From positions 1 through 46,098 of the forward strand of contig JAITLW010000229.1 in NCBI GenBank assembly GCA_031277715.1: a stretch of DNA of 46,098 nucleotides, given 5' to 3'. Position 1 is the first letter of the stretch. Each line of letters begins with the position of its first letter. A program made the position numbers and the translations under genes. This document shows, in pieces, positions 29,477 to 40,438 of the stretch. The stretch is from Sphingobacterium sp. (GTDB lineage Bacteria > Bacteroidota > Bacteroidia > Sphingobacteriales > Sphingobacteriaceae). The notes under the pieces are model-generated. The model saw only the letters and a program-made list of their open reading frames with translations. It had not been told where the DNA came from and made no database searches.

Positions 29477-30871
29477 TTAAATCCCCTCGTATCCCGGGTT
29501 TTGAGTAATTGCTTTGTTCAATTCCTTTTCTTTCTGTGGAATAGGCCAGATAAACTGTTTTACGGACTTGACCTGCGGTTTGATAGAATAAATCAACGCC
29601 TTACCATCCTTGCCTTTTAAACGTAGCGAAGCAAACCATTCATACCCATTTTCCAATGCCAGTTCACGCGTTATTTCCTCAAACAAAACCGTGTGCAATT
29701 CTTCATCGGCAATATCATTTGCCTTTAATCCCTCTTCGCCAGCACGCAAACGTAGTACATTAAGGGCTGCTACCGCATTTTCCTTTTGTTTTAGGTGCAC
29801 ATAGGCCTCCGCTTTGATCAGATCCATCTGACTCGTACGCATATAGTAAGGAAGACAGTTACCATCCTCTTTAAATAATTTTGGAACACGTACAGTCTCT
29901 TTGCCATTTACCATATCCACCCGCTTATAGAAACGAGCTCTAGTATCTCCATCCAGGATCCCCTCTAGTAACGCGGTAGGTTCGAATGTTCCACCAAACA
30001 TCCTAACGATACTTCCTACATTGGAGAATACATTGGCGAGCATCTGCGCGTCCATATATCGGGTAAACAGGAGTTCCGAAGACTTGTAGCCATTTTTAAA
30101 GATATCGCCATAGGTGGCCTCCCGTTTACGCAACGGATCGTTGAGTACTTCGTCTGCCAATTGGATTGCAGTATTCAAATCGCTAGCTGTACCCCGCATT
30201 AAAAGCAACTCGGCTTTATAGGCTTTGGCCAATAGATTGGATGGCCGGTAGACGGTGCTGAATGAAGGACTGGTAGCAATAACAAAGTCCAGATCCTCCA
30301 ACAATAGGTTATAGGATTCCTCTACGGTAGCACGCGGATAATCATTGGTCGAGACGCGGGCAGGCTCTCTCCGCATCAGCGCGCCGTAAGGCGAGGTGAT
30401 ATCCCAAAACTGACCATAGTAGCGAAAGATGTAATACTGACCGAAGAAACGCATGAATCTAGCTTCCGCAATAATCTCCGCCTTACGGTTTCCGACAAAT
30501 TTCGTTTCCGGCAATTCGCCTGTTTTTTTGATTACCGCATTAGCCGCGTTGATAATCTGTGAACACTCATCCCAGGCATCACCTGTATTGACAGTATTCT
30601 CCTCGAGATCCCTATCGAAACTCCGGAAAATACCGGAAGTAAAACCGACCATCTGACTTCCGTCCGAGATGTAACCTGCACCAAAAGGCCCAGGGTTCAT
30701 GGCCTTAAATGGCACATAAATCCCGATAAGCGCAGCTTCGGCACTAGCGGCATCCGTAATGGCATTGTCCTCCACAAGGCTGTGCGGCGGTAACTTATCA
30801 AGATAGCTATCACAGGATGTAATCCCGAATAACGCACATAATCCAAGGCTATATATAACTGTTCTTTTCAT
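29477..30871 (-). CDS. SusD/RagB-family outer membrane lipoprotein
   Basis: Lipobox TSC, SYLDKLPPHSLVEDNAITDAASAEAALIGIY, YVHLKQKENAVAALNVLRLRAG, FIWPIPQKEKELNKAITQNPGY. Confidence 0.96.
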   Translation of the reverse strand: MKRTVIYSLGLCALFGITSCDSYLDKLPPHSLVEDNAITDAASAEAALIGIYVPFKAMNPGPFGAGYISDGSQMVGFTSGIFRSFDRDLEENTVNTGDAWDECSQIINAANAVIKKTGELPETKFVGNRKAEIIAEARFMRFFGQYYIFRYYGQFWDITSPYGALMRREPARVSTNDYPRATVEESYNLLLEDLDFVIATSPSFSTVYRPSNLLAKAYKAELLLMRGTASDLNTAIQLADEVLNDPLRKREATYGDIFKNGYKSSELLFTRYMDAQMLANVFSNVGSIVRMFGGTFEPTALLEGILDGDTRARFYKRVDMVNGKETVRVPKLFKEDGNCLPYYMRTSQMDLIKAEAYVHLKQKENAVAALNVLRLRAGEEGLKANDIADEELHTVLFEEITRELALENGYEWFASLRLKGKDGKALIYSIKPQVKSVKQFIWPIPQKEKELNKAITQNPGYEGI

Positions 30872-30894
30872 TATTTTTCTATTACAGGTAAAAC

Positions 30895-33800
30895 TTAAAA
30901 CATGATCCGTGCACCCACTTTGAAAGTGCGTTCGTTGGGATAAGCAGAGTTATCCATCATACTACCCTCCAAAGGATTGCTACTAAAACTCTCTACATTG
31001 TATCCCGGGTACTTGGTAAATGTAACCACATTGCTAACCGAAGCAAAAACATTCAGACCACTGATAATCTTTGTCTTTTGCAATATTTCTTTAGGAATAT
31101 AGTAAGACAGATTAATCTCTTGAATCTTTAAGAAAGAAGCATCGTACAACCAGAAATCATTAATCTTGTTGGTGTAATAACTATGGCGCATCAACGGATA
31201 CTTCGCATTGCGGTTTTCCGGAGTCCAGCGCTCTAAAGCCAGCGCATCTACGTTATTAGGCGATATATAGCTCATCTGAAGCTGATTTTCACCATACTTC
31301 CAATATTTGACACCTCCCTTTTGGAAAGTACCGGTGATATCTAATCTCAGCCCTTTGTATTGTAATGACGAGTTAAATCCACCGTAGAAACTTGGCTGTG
31401 TCTTTCCGATTACGCGTCTATCCTCATGGATATCATCGTCCTTACCGGTTCCCGAAGAAATGTAACCATCGCCACTAACATCCACAAACTTGATATCCCC
31501 TGGCATGGAATAAAAATTTGTTTCCTGATATCTTCTCGTTGTATTTAAGGCTTCATAGCGATCCACTTCTTCCCAACTCTGGAAAAAACCGTCTGTTTTA
31601 TATCCGTAAACCAATCCCATAGGTTGCCCCTCTTCGATAACATAATAAGATAGGTAAGTCGCTCCTGAAGTCGTTGATGCCCTATCAACGCCAAGCTTGG
31701 TCAGCTTGTTGGAGTTTTTAGAAATATTGGCACCAAGCTCCCAGGTAAAGTTGTCACGCTGTACGACGACACCGCTTAAACCCAGCTCAACTCCCTTATT
31801 GCTCATGTTACCAAAGTTCTGATATACGGATACGACACCTGTGCTAGGCGCCATCGGTATACCGATAAGCATATTATTGATGTTTTTCTTATAGACATCG
31901 ATAGAACCACGGATGCGGCTATTTGCCATAAAACCGAAGTCTAAACCTACGTTGTACTCACTGGTAGATTCCCATTTCAGATTATCGTTACCCAGGTCAG
32001 TAGGCCGCACACCAGGCAGGTCCATATAGCTCACGCCACTCTGATATTGTGCTAACCAACTGTAGGCTCCCACTCTATCATTACCGGTTTTACCTGCACT
32101 CGCTCTGAATTTGAGTAGATCGACTGTGTTCTTGATGCTTTCAAAGAAAGGTTCATCAGAGATAATATAAGCTGCAGACACAGCTGGGAAAAATCCGTAC
32201 CTATTGGCCGGAGCAAAGCGTGAAGAACCATCTACACGAAACGACGAAGTCAACAAATAGCGGTCTTTAAATTTATAATTAAGACGGCCATAGTACCCAA
32301 TAGCAGCGGTCTCTGTCACATCCCCGCTACCCCATTGATATTTAGCAGCCTGCCAAACCGCATTTTGAATCTTATCGTCGGCAAAATTCATATAGCGCTC
32401 ATTGACGTAATCGTTCTTTGAGGTATTATACTCGGTTCCCAATACAGCGGTGATATCATGGTCACCGACCGTTTTTAAATAAGACAGGTAATTCGTGAAT
32501 GTGGTATTCACCCCGCTGCTCTGATTGTCCTGAAGTACACCTGTGGCGTTGCTATAATTCTTACCGACCTGGGTAGTTCTTGGATAATACTCTTTAGCCG
32601 CGCCCTGGCTGTAATAATAATTATAACGTGTCGTAAACTTAAAGTCTTTCAAGAACCTGAACTCAGCGTAAGGACTGATATTTAACACCTTACCCGTTCT
32701 TCTCTTAGTCACATCGTTGGCCAGGATCAGAGGGTTATCTAAATAATAGCGTGTGCCATTAAAATCATAGCTAAAAATATGGTAACTGCCATCCTCATTA
32801 TATACTGGAATATCAGGACGCATATTTGTCGCAGTACCGATAGAAACAGTTCCATTGGTCTCATCTGTAGTCCCCATCAAGCTAAAGCCTACCTTAACAT
32901 AGTCGCTAAAGTGCTGATCATAGTTCATATTGAGGGTATTCCGGTCGTAGTTACTTCCGACCAGCATCCCGTCATCTTTGTTCTTGCCATACGAAAAGGA
33001 GTACTGCGAACGTTGATCTCCACCGCGAAGAGAGAGATGATGTACCTGAGAGGTAGCTCTGCCGATCATGAGGTCGACCCAATCGGTATTTGCCGAACCG
33101 AACTTATCCGCCGGCAGGTATCGTTCGTAAATATTAACTCCTGTAGTAGGGCTGGTAAATGCTTTGACCGCATCATCTCCCCCCCGCACGTTATACCCAC
33201 CTGCGATATAATTGATCAGTCCTTCTTCAAAAAGATCTTTAAACTGATCTGCATTTAAGGATTTCACTTTCTTTTCCAATGCTTTCACCCCTATATTGTA
33301 GCTATAGGAAATCTGTGGCTTGGTATAGGCTGTACCCCGTTTTGTACGGATCTCCAGTACACCGGCGGATGCGCGGGAACCGTAAATCGCTGTAGCCGAA
33401 GCTCCTTTCAGAACATCCAATGCCTGAATATCATTCGGATTGATATCGTTCAAATCATAATCATCAGGCATAGGTACACCATCGACAACAACCAATGGAT
33501 CTACCCCGTTGCCAAGACTTGCATCACCGCGGATACGGATACGTACGGGGGCTCCCGGAGAACTAGACCCGGTTATCACCTGTACACCGGGCAATTGTCC
33601 CTGAATGATATTACCAATAGAAATCGCAGTGGAAGATTCTAACACTTTGGGATTAAGACTGCTTACCGCATCCGTCAGGTCACGGCGTTTGATAGTACCA
33701 TACCCTGCACTGACTGTCACATTGACTTCGTCTAAGGTCGAATCATCCAGTAGCAGATTGATATTTCCAAGTTGCTCCTTTGCTTTGATCTCTATAGATC

Positions 33801-34365
33801 TATAGCTCACATAACTGATGATCAGAATGGCATTTCTATCAACAGATGTTAATCGAAATGTACCATCGCGTTCTGTTTGGACGGATTGCCCTTCTCCTTT
33901 GACGTGCACAGAAGCTCCGCTCAACGCCTGTCCTTTCTCATCAACAACCTTTCCGACAACGGTTATTTTATCCGTCTGAGCACTGCTGACGCGGGAAGAA
34001 GGTGTTTTCTCCAGACGTAAAGCGACAATCTTATTGTCTATAGAGTACCTGATATTAGATCCCGCAAAGCACGCATTTAGGGTTTCCTCTACAGTGGCAT
34101 TTTTGACGCTGATATTGATTGGATTAGCTTCTTTAATGAGGGAAGCATCGCCCAGGATATCATAGCCACTCTGGATGCGAATCGCCTTTATGACTTTTTC
34201 AAGAGGCGCATTTTTTTCTGAGATTGTAATCCGCTGTGCAAAACTATTGGCCTGTCCCTGGGACAATCCGATAGTAAGCAACACGATCACAAACCGCATG
34301 GATAACATTGTTTTTCTTGGCATAAAAGCACGCAGCTTAAACCAATAGGAGTAATGGTCTTTCAT
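30895..34365 (-). CDS. SusC/RagA-family TonB-linked outer membrane protein with STN domain
   Basis: STN region (SEKNAPLEKVIKAIRIQSGYDILG), plug IQALDVLKGASATAIYGSRASAGVLEIRTKRG. Confidence 0.97.
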   Translation of the reverse strand: MKDHYSYWFKLRAFMPRKTMLSMRFVIVLLTIGLSQGQANSFAQRITISEKNAPLEKVIKAIRIQSGYDILGDASLIKEANPINISVKNATVEETLNACFAGSNIRYSIDNKIVALRLEKTPSSRVSSAQTDKITVVGKVVDEKGQALSGASVHVKGEGQSVQTERDGTFRLTSVDRNAILIISYVSYRSIEIKAKEQLGNINLLLDDSTLDEVNVTVSAGYGTIKRRDLTDAVSSLNPKVLESSTAISIGNIIQGQLPGVQVITGSSSPGAPVRIRIRGDASLGNGVDPLVVVDGVPMPDDYDLNDINPNDIQALDVLKGASATAIYGSRASAGVLEIRTKRGTAYTKPQISYSYNIGVKALEKKVKSLNADQFKDLFEEGLINYIAGGYNVRGGDDAVKAFTSPTTGVNIYERYLPADKFGSANTDWVDLMIGRATSQVHHLSLRGGDQRSQYSFSYGKNKDDGMLVGSNYDRNTLNMNYDQHFSDYVKVGFSLMGTTDETNGTVSIGTATNMRPDIPVYNEDGSYHIFSYDFNGTRYYLDNPLILANDVTKRRTGKVLNISPYAEFRFLKDFKFTTRYNYYYSQGAAKEYYPRTTQVGKNYSNATGVLQDNQSSGVNTTFTNYLSYLKTVGDHDITAVLGTEYNTSKNDYVNERYMNFADDKIQNAVWQAAKYQWGSGDVTETAAIGYYGRLNYKFKDRYLLTSSFRVDGSSRFAPANRYGFFPAVSAAYIISDEPFFESIKNTVDLLKFRASAGKTGNDRVGAYSWLAQYQSGVSYMDLPGVRPTDLGNDNLKWESTSEYNVGLDFGFMANSRIRGSIDVYKKNINNMLIGIPMAPSTGVVSVYQNFGNMSNKGVELGLSGVVVQRDNFTWELGANISKNSNKLTKLGVDRASTTSGATYLSYYVIEEGQPMGLVYGYKTDGFFQSWEEVDRYEALNTTRRYQETNFYSMPGDIKFVDVSGDGYISSGTGKDDDIHEDRRVIGKTQPSFYGGFNSSLQYKGLRLDITGTFQKGGVKYWKYGENQLQMSYISPNNVDALALERWTPENRNAKYPLMRHSYYTNKINDFWLYDASFLKIQEINLSYYIPKEILQKTKIISGLNVFASVSNVVTFTKYPGYNVESFSSNPLEGSMMDNSAYPNERTFKVGARIMF

Positions 34366-34526
34366 ATTTATTTTGGGTTAGTTATTCTTTCAAAAAAGGA
34401 CAATCATGCGTGTCCACGAATTTAGGTTAAGTGTGCAGCAGCATAGCAGATCGGCTACGCATATTCTGCCTGTAATCATACGTTAGTACATCAAATTCAC
34501 TAATTTAAAATGGTTAGATCTTTATA

Positions 34527-35711
34527 TTAAATAACAGTAATTTTCCTGCCGGATATCTTAAACTTCACCTTTCCGGTACGCTCCAGGGCATGCAGCACTT
34601 CGGAAATATTCTTTGAACGGGATACGGTACCTATAAAGGCTATATTCTGAGGCCTGGATTCGTAGACGATATCCACATCGTACCATTTTGCGACCTTTTT
34701 CATGATGCTTTCAAAATCTTCATCATCAAACATAAAGTAACCGTTCTTCCAGGCAACTGCAGACTCGGTATCCACGGTCTTCACCGCTATCAATGAACTT
34801 CCTAATTCGGTTGTGCTTTGCTGATTAGGGGTTAGCATCTTGAACATACCATTGTCAGGCAACGCTATTTTCACACGCCCTTCCAACAAGGTGGTCTTTA
34901 TAGTCTTCTCTTCCGGGTAGGCCGCGATATTAAAGGATGTGCCCAGTACTTCGACAACCTGGCCTGCATTGATTACCTCAAAGGGACACTTTGTATCTTT
35001 AGCGACTTCAAAGTAAGCTTCACCTACCAGCGTCACCTGCCGCTTACCGCCCACAAAACGGGTCGGATAAGTCAATGACGATGATGCATTGAGCCACACT
35101 TTAGTACCATCAGATAGTACAACACGGTATTGCCCGCCTTGGGGAGTACGGAGCACAGCCGATTGTACCGTACCTGCCTCTTCCATCAGCGGAGTACCAT
35201 CTTCATAACGGTAATTGCCATTGACCGCAATAATCTCTTCTTTATCTTCCGACAGCTCCACCGTGGTACCATCCGACAATAACATCGTAGCACGATTACC
35301 GCCAGCAGGTATATCCTGGTTATAGACCTGTGTCCCGTCCTTTATCTCTACCGCAGGATTTCTCTCATACATGGTATACGTTGCAAATCCAATCAATGCC
35401 AGCACAGCGGCCACACTGCCCCATCGCAGGACGATCTGCTTTATACTCCTTTTCTCTTTTACACTCTCCTGATCCACTTGTTGGTTGATACGCCCCAAAA
35501 GTTGCTGCACACGTGGTTCTAAATGGCTAGGCACTACAAAATCTTCCTCTACTGCGATATCGGATGTTCCCAGCACTTCCTCCATCTCCTCATCGGTACA
35601 GTTGCAAAAAAAACGCATTAAGATCTCCCGGTCGCTATCCGGAATAGTCTTTTTAAGATACTGTTGATAGCGTTCTTTTAATTGTTTTAGATTATGCATT
35701 GGTCTCCCCAT
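34527..35711 (-). CDS. FecR-family anti-sigma factor
   Basis: LSDGTKVWLNASSSLTYPTRFVGGKRQVTLVGEAYFEVAKDTKCPFEVINAGQVVEVLGTSFNIAAYPEE signature, one TM segment. Confidence 0.96.
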   Translation of the reverse strand: MGRPMHNLKQLKERYQQYLKKTIPDSDREILMRFFCNCTDEEMEEVLGTSDIAVEEDFVVPSHLEPRVQQLLGRINQQVDQESVKEKRSIKQIVLRWGSVAAVLALIGFATYTMYERNPAVEIKDGTQVYNQDIPAGGNRATMLLSDGTTVELSEDKEEIIAVNGNYRYEDGTPLMEEAGTVQSAVLRTPQGGQYRVVLSDGTKVWLNASSSLTYPTRFVGGKRQVTLVGEAYFEVAKDTKCPFEVINAGQVVEVLGTSFNIAAYPEEKTIKTTLLEGRVKIALPDNGMFKMLTPNQQSTTELGSSLIAVKTVDTESAVAWKNGYFMFDDEDFESIMKKVAKWYDVDIVYESRPQNIAFIGTVSRSKNISEVLHALERTGKVKFKISGRKITVI

Positions 35712-35794
35712 TTATATACACTACGCTTAGAAAACACAAAGGGGTTAGTCTAAGTCGAAAAAAATAAAATAAAATTTAAGAATGACGACAACAC

Positions 35795-36409
35795 CTAAGA
35801 ATTAAGGAGTCGTTCGGATAGTATCAAAGCAACAGCCAAAGCACCGGAGATGTATTTCTGATGGGTAAACAAATGGCTCTTGACAGCCTGTGTTGCCTTG
35901 ACCAAATGTACATGCACGGTCTCAGGGCTGATTTCCAAAATTTCTGCTGCTTCTTTGTAGGATCTACCCTGGATTTTACACAGCTGGAACACCTCCTGTT
36001 GCCTAGGCGTGAGTCCTTTCAGTGCATCATCCAGGAGCTGCTGGGTTTCCTTAGCAGCAAATGCTTCTTCTGTAAAATTTGTGATTTCACCAGCACCATG
36101 TATCACTTCTTTATAGAGCAGCGTATTACGGGCGATGCGGCGATAATGGTCGATCAACATGCGTTGGGCAATGCGATACAGGTACCCTGCAAAGGGCTTT
36201 TCGGGATCTATCTGTTCGCGGCGCTCCCACAGCTTAACAAATAACTCCTGCACAATATCATCCACCTGGGCGGCCTCGGGCAATTTGCCATCGAGCTTGA
36301 GCAACAACTGTGGACTATGTCTATTATACAGGATCTCAAATGCAGTATGGTTTCCTTCACGCAAGAGCAGAAGTAAAGACTTCTCATCATTATGGCCTAC
36401 ATTATTCAC
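35795..36409 (-). CDS. RNA polymerase ECF-type sigma-70 factor
   Basis: VDDIVQELFVKLWERREQID region 2 and LTPRQQEVFQLCKIQGRSYKEAAEILEISPETVHVHLVKATQAVKSHL region 4. Confidence 0.96.
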   Translation of the reverse strand: MNNVGHNDEKSLLLLLREGNHTAFEILYNRHSPQLLLKLDGKLPEAAQVDDIVQELFVKLWERREQIDPEKPFAGYLYRIAQRMLIDHYRRIARNTLLYKEVIHGAGEITNFTEEAFAAKETQQLLDDALKGLTPRQQEVFQLCKIQGRSYKEAAEILEISPETVHVHLVKATQAVKSHLFTHQKYISGALAVALILSERLLNS

Positions 36410-36460
36410 TACTGCTAACTCGATTAAGTCTCTAAAGTTAAGTTATTGTTTTTTCAAAAA

Positions 36461-36488
36461 AAAATCGCCCGGTCTCCCAGGCGATTTT
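36461..36488 (-). terminator. Rho-independent terminator of the 36516..37709 thioredoxin gene
   Basis: AAAATCGCC / GGCGATTTT stem with long T-run on the minus strand. Confidence 0.88.
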
Positions 36489-36515
36489 CAATATTACTTT
36501 AATAAAATATCAGAA

Positions 36516-37709
36516 CTACAGCTGCTGCGCTCTTTCCAACAACGCATCTGCAAGTCGAATGATCTTGGATGTTTCGCTCTCGGCCAATGCCCGGGCAGCT
36601 TTAGCCGCTTTGACGGCTTCTTTTTTCTTATTCAGTGTAATACAGATCTCCGCTAGTGTGCCCTGATAAGAATAAGAGCTTTCATCTAAATTTACCGCTT
36701 GCTTGGCCAGCACATAGCTTTGGTTCAAAAGATTTTTAGATACTTCTCTACCTTTAGCAGACTTTCCCGAGTTGCGACGGGCAATAAAACTTAGCTTTTC
36801 CGGTTGATCCTTTAAGATGCCTTTACGTAATTTGTTAGTCAACTGAACGAAGTCCTGATCGGTACCATTTGTCGCCGTCCATTCTACCCTGTACATAGCA
36901 GCTTCGACCTGCATATCTGAATCTCCCTGCTCAAAGAAGGCAATTCCTTTATCAAATTCAGCTTTATCTTTTGTACGGATATAGCCGTACATGGCATAAC
37001 GCAAAAGATGCTGTTCTTTTTGCTGAAATTCATCTGCTGGCACCGATGTTTTAAAAAACGCTTTATTAGCCAGAAAAAACTGTCCATACCTATCATTTCC
37101 ACTCTGTCCCAATTGTTTGATAGCTTCCCAACCCATAGCAGATTTTAGAAAGCTATCATCAGCTAAAGCATCTATTGCGTTTCGGGCTCCTTGGGCTTCC
37201 TTGGGATCCACATTGCTCATGACGGTAATATAACGCAATAAAAACAGAGGATTTCGTTCGCCTGCCCGAAAACGGGACATAATAGCGGGAATATGATAAT
37301 CTTTGTCCAAAGCCCGCTTGCCTTCCGTTAGGAATTTATCCACCTCCATGCGAGACTGGGTGCGATACACCAATGTGCCTTCTGCATCCAAAAAAAGGTA
37401 AGTTGGAAAACTATGGATGCCGTACTTTTTGGCAATCTCTATTCCCTCGCCCACCTCACAGTCAAACTTGGTATTGATAAAGTTGGTATTGAAAAGACCG
37501 GCCACTTCTTTCTGGTTAAAGACATTCCCTTCCATCCACTTGCACGGTGCACACCAAGACGTATAACCATCCAGAAAGATCAGCTTATTCTCGGATTTTG
37601 CCTTAGTTTTAGCTTCATCAAAACTCATTTGCTGAAAGACAATATGGTCTTGGGCCTGTAATGAGGTAATGCACAAAAAGAGCATCAACACTATTGTATA
37701 TTTTTTCAT
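36516..37709 (-). CDS. secreted thioredoxin-family protein
   Basis: FLDGYTSWCAPCKWMEGNVFNQKEVAGLFNTNFINTKFDCEVGEG...IHSFPTYLFLDAEGTLV; helical C-terminus. Confidence 0.92.
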   Translation of the reverse strand: MKKYTIVLMLFLCITSLQAQDHIVFQQMSFDEAKTKAKSENKLIFLDGYTSWCAPCKWMEGNVFNQKEVAGLFNTNFINTKFDCEVGEGIEIAKKYGIHSFPTYLFLDAEGTLVYRTQSRMEVDKFLTEGKRALDKDYHIPAIMSRFRAGERNPLFLLRYITVMSNVDPKEAQGARNAIDALADDSFLKSAMGWEAIKQLGQSGNDRYGQFFLANKAFFKTSVPADEFQQKEQHLLRYAMYGYIRTKDKAEFDKGIAFFEQGDSDMQVEAAMYRVEWTATNGTDQDFVQLTNKLRKGILKDQPEKLSFIARRNSGKSAKGREVSKNLLNQSYVLAKQAVNLDESSYSYQGTLAEICITLNKKKEAVKAAKAARALAESETSKIIRLADALLERAQQL

Positions 37710-37745
37710 TTACGTATTAAGAGGAGTTAAATTATTGGAATTACA

Positions 37746-37793
37746 ATGCCGTTATTTTACCCGCATTAGGCCATGCGGATAAGATAACGGCAT
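37746..37793 (-). terminator. long stem-loop downstream of the esterase gene, probable end of block A operon
   Basis: 21-nt arms atgccgttattttacccgcat / atgcggataagataacggcat with one G-T pair and one mismatch. Confidence 0.75.
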
Positions 37794-37803
37794 CAAAGAA
37801 TAG

Positions 37804-38748
37804 TTACTTTTTGGGATGGCTCCGCATGAATTCCCACATGAGTGGCATAATCTCATACCAGTCTACACCATGTCCCTCTCCTAGGACACCAAACAGCTCG
37901 ATATCAACATCTCCACCATTCCACTTGTAGGCATCTATATTATATCGTCCCTGTTTCAATACCACAGGAGCCGGCATCCCTTTATTAATCTTATATCCTC
38001 CGATACGCTCTGCCCAAGCCTTTATATTGGTCTGAGCAGCTGTGTAATTGACAGTTTCATCCTTCTCGCCATTGAATGCTCTTATAGCAGTCTTATATCC
38101 TGGCTGAACTACAGCAGTAGGCAACCTCATTTGGCCTGACACAGGACAAACAGCCGCAAACCGCTCGCTCATATTATAAGCTAAAACAAAAGAAAATATA
38201 GCACCGCTAGAATGCCCACAGGCATAAATTCTCTTCTGATCAACAGAAGGCACCTTTTGCTCAAAAAAGGTCAGCATAGCTTCAACAAAAGGCAAATTCT
38301 TATCCGTATTCTGCCAATTAACAGCACCTGTTTCAGCAATACCTGCTGGCCATATCACAATCATATTAGTAGAATCGGCTATACGATTCAAAATATGATT
38401 AGGACTGATACTAAGTATAGGATCTGGAGGGGTTATACCTTCATCGTAGGTATAACTTCCATGGAAATTGAATGTCAACGGTACCGGTTTTGATTCATCA
38501 ACGGAGTTGGGCATATAGTACTTAAATTCCCTTTTTACTATACTGCCATCTAACAGCGTAACATTCAGAGACACCTTATGAACTCCGCGCTTTAGAGCTC
38601 CCCCTTCGGGATTATCATCACCATCTGGTTCAAAATGCGTTGCTGAAGCCACATCTTCTTTTTTCTGAGCCTCGTAGACGCTGGTATCTTTTCCACAGGA
38701 TATAAAAAGGCCAGCCATACATATACTCATTAATATTATTGCTTTCAT
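37804..38748 (-). CDS. PHB depolymerase/LpqC-like alpha/beta-hydrolase (esterase) lipoprotein
   Basis: Lipobox FISC; PLTFNFHGSY, RIYACGHSSGAIFSFVLAYNMSERFAAVCPVSG nucleophile elbow, GHGVDWYE near the C-terminus. Confidence 0.85.
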   Translation of the reverse strand: MKAIILMSICMAGLFISCGKDTSVYEAQKKEDVASATHFEPDGDDNPEGGALKRGVHKVSLNVTLLDGSIVKREFKYYMPNSVDESKPVPLTFNFHGSYTYDEGITPPDPILSISPNHILNRIADSTNMIVIWPAGIAETGAVNWQNTDKNLPFVEAMLTFFEQKVPSVDQKRIYACGHSSGAIFSFVLAYNMSERFAAVCPVSGQMRLPTAVVQPGYKTAIRAFNGEKDETVNYTAAQTNIKAWAERIGGYKINKGMPAPVVLKQGRYNIDAYKWNGGDVDIELFGVLGEGHGVDWYEIMPLMWEFMRSHPKK

Positions 38749-38749
38749 A

Positions 38750-40435
38750 TTAAATCTTATCTATTAGATTATTATCCTTATCGACTCCCTCTCGGAGAAA
38801 ATTTTGATATTTGATTTGAATATCTACAGGAAAACCACTTATCCCGCGATAGACCTGGTTAAACTTAACTTTAGTTGCTGCTTTGTCAAAATCTAACTTA
38901 ACCACATCTCCCTTTAGTACAGTACCGCTCCCCTCTTTGTCCGAACCATAATTAGATATGGCTAAAAATATAGTCTTCTCGGTACGTGACACGGTGAAAG
39001 ATTCTATACTCGCATGGGCGTCGTATCCCATATCGGATAACGTTGCCAACACTTGACTAGGCATTATCTTTTCCTTTATACTCAATGTATTATACTTATA
39101 AATCCGGTCCTTCGTATTAAACACGATATATGGATTAAAGGTCATTGGATAAAACTTTGTCTCTTTATTAATAAGAGACGAAGGTACATCCAGCTCCCCC
39201 TCAATAGCAAAAGGTACCGTGCGTTCTTCTGTAGAAGTAGGAGGCACATGCATATACAATAGTTTAGAGACGCCATCTTTGGAAAGCACGACAACGCATT
39301 TATTGGGTTCTGAGGTATGTGTTGCGTAAACCATTTTATAGCCTGGAAAACGTGGTAAATATTCTCCTTCTTGCTTTTTGGCAATCGTTGTTGGATAGTT
39401 CCCCGAATTCGAATACAGAAACTTACCATTCGCTTCATCAAACAACAGTACGAGACTGGACAATTTAAAACCTTTATTCGTCAATGTAGGCTTAGATCCT
39501 TGAGGTTCGTGCCCCGCCTGCCCATAACAAATCATTGGAGACAGACGCGCATTCTCAGCCCCTCTCTGATTGACACGCACGGTAGCACCATACGAATCCA
39601 TTCTGACATAGTACAAAGCACCATCCGAAACCATGTACATATTACCATCCTGATTAATTCCTCCATAAGGATTATAATTCCACATCCCGATCTGATAACG
39701 TACATAATCGGCCTTAAAATTAGACACATCAGGTACTGGATATGGAGACATATAATTGGTAAATGATGTAGGTTTAACATCACCGATCAGCGAATCGGCT
39801 ACCATATCATTCTTATTGATGACCTTCCATTCATTTTCCAGTAACACCTGAAGCCCTCCTGTTGTCGTCGTAAATCCAAAGGGTTGCATATTAGGCATAT
39901 TATTGTAATTGATTAGAATTGCTTTTGGATTGATACCCAAACTTTTCCCGACCCTATCTCTGTAGTAATTGGCGACGAAATCGGACTCTTTATCCAGACG
40001 CTTGTAGGATAGCTCTGCCTGGCCGTTTTCTTTACTCAATACCACAATGAGGTCACCGGCGGTGGAAGAACTCACGCGAAGGGAAAACTGAAAGTAGGTC
40101 TTTGCTCCTGTTTCCTTATCCGTGACAATGTAACGTCCCAAATAACGACCTATCGCCAAACCTACCCGAACATTTAAATCCTTGTACTTGTAGATAGTTT
40201 GCCTACCAACCTCCCAAGCAAAATCAAAACGGGTGGTATCAGCATATTGAGTCCCCATTAAATCAACTTCAAGACGTAAAGAATCATCTTGATCGACCTC
40301 ATAATTAGCAGCAAGTCCCAATACCGATAGCTCATTAATCTCATTGTAATCATAATTACCAAGATCCTTATAACAGGATTTTAGGAAAACAAGCAGACCG
40401 CTCAATGCTAAAATTAAAAAATATCTTTTCTTCAT
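38750..40435 (-). CDS. PKD-like family lipoprotein (SusCD-associated)
   Basis: Lipobox KSC; CYKDLGNYDYNEINELSVLGLAANYEVDQDDSLRLEVDL...FAWEVG typical of PKD_2 family lipoproteins downstream of SusD. Confidence 0.85.
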   Translation of the reverse strand: MKKRYFLILALSGLLVFLKSCYKDLGNYDYNEINELSVLGLAANYEVDQDDSLRLEVDLMGTQYADTTRFDFAWEVGRQTIYKYKDLNVRVGLAIGRYLGRYIVTDKETGAKTYFQFSLRVSSSTAGDLIVVLSKENGQAELSYKRLDKESDFVANYYRDRVGKSLGINPKAILINYNNMPNMQPFGFTTTTGGLQVLLENEWKVINKNDMVADSLIGDVKPTSFTNYMSPYPVPDVSNFKADYVRYQIGMWNYNPYGGINQDGNMYMVSDGALYYVRMDSYGATVRVNQRGAENARLSPMICYGQAGHEPQGSKPTLTNKGFKLSSLVLLFDEANGKFLYSNSGNYPTTIAKKQEGEYLPRFPGYKMVYATHTSEPNKCVVVLSKDGVSKLLYMHVPPTSTEERTVPFAIEGELDVPSSLINKETKFYPMTFNPYIVFNTKDRIYKYNTLSIKEKIMPSQVLATLSDMGYDAHASIESFTVSRTEKTIFLAISNYGSDKEGSGTVLKGDVVKLDFDKAATKVKFNQVYRGISGFPVDIQIKYQNFLREGVDKDNNLIDKI

Positions 40436-40438
40436 AAT

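Noticed and set aside
32779-33258. 159-aa plus-strand ORF opposite susC
   Set aside because: Antisense shadow ORF of a well-supported SusC gene.
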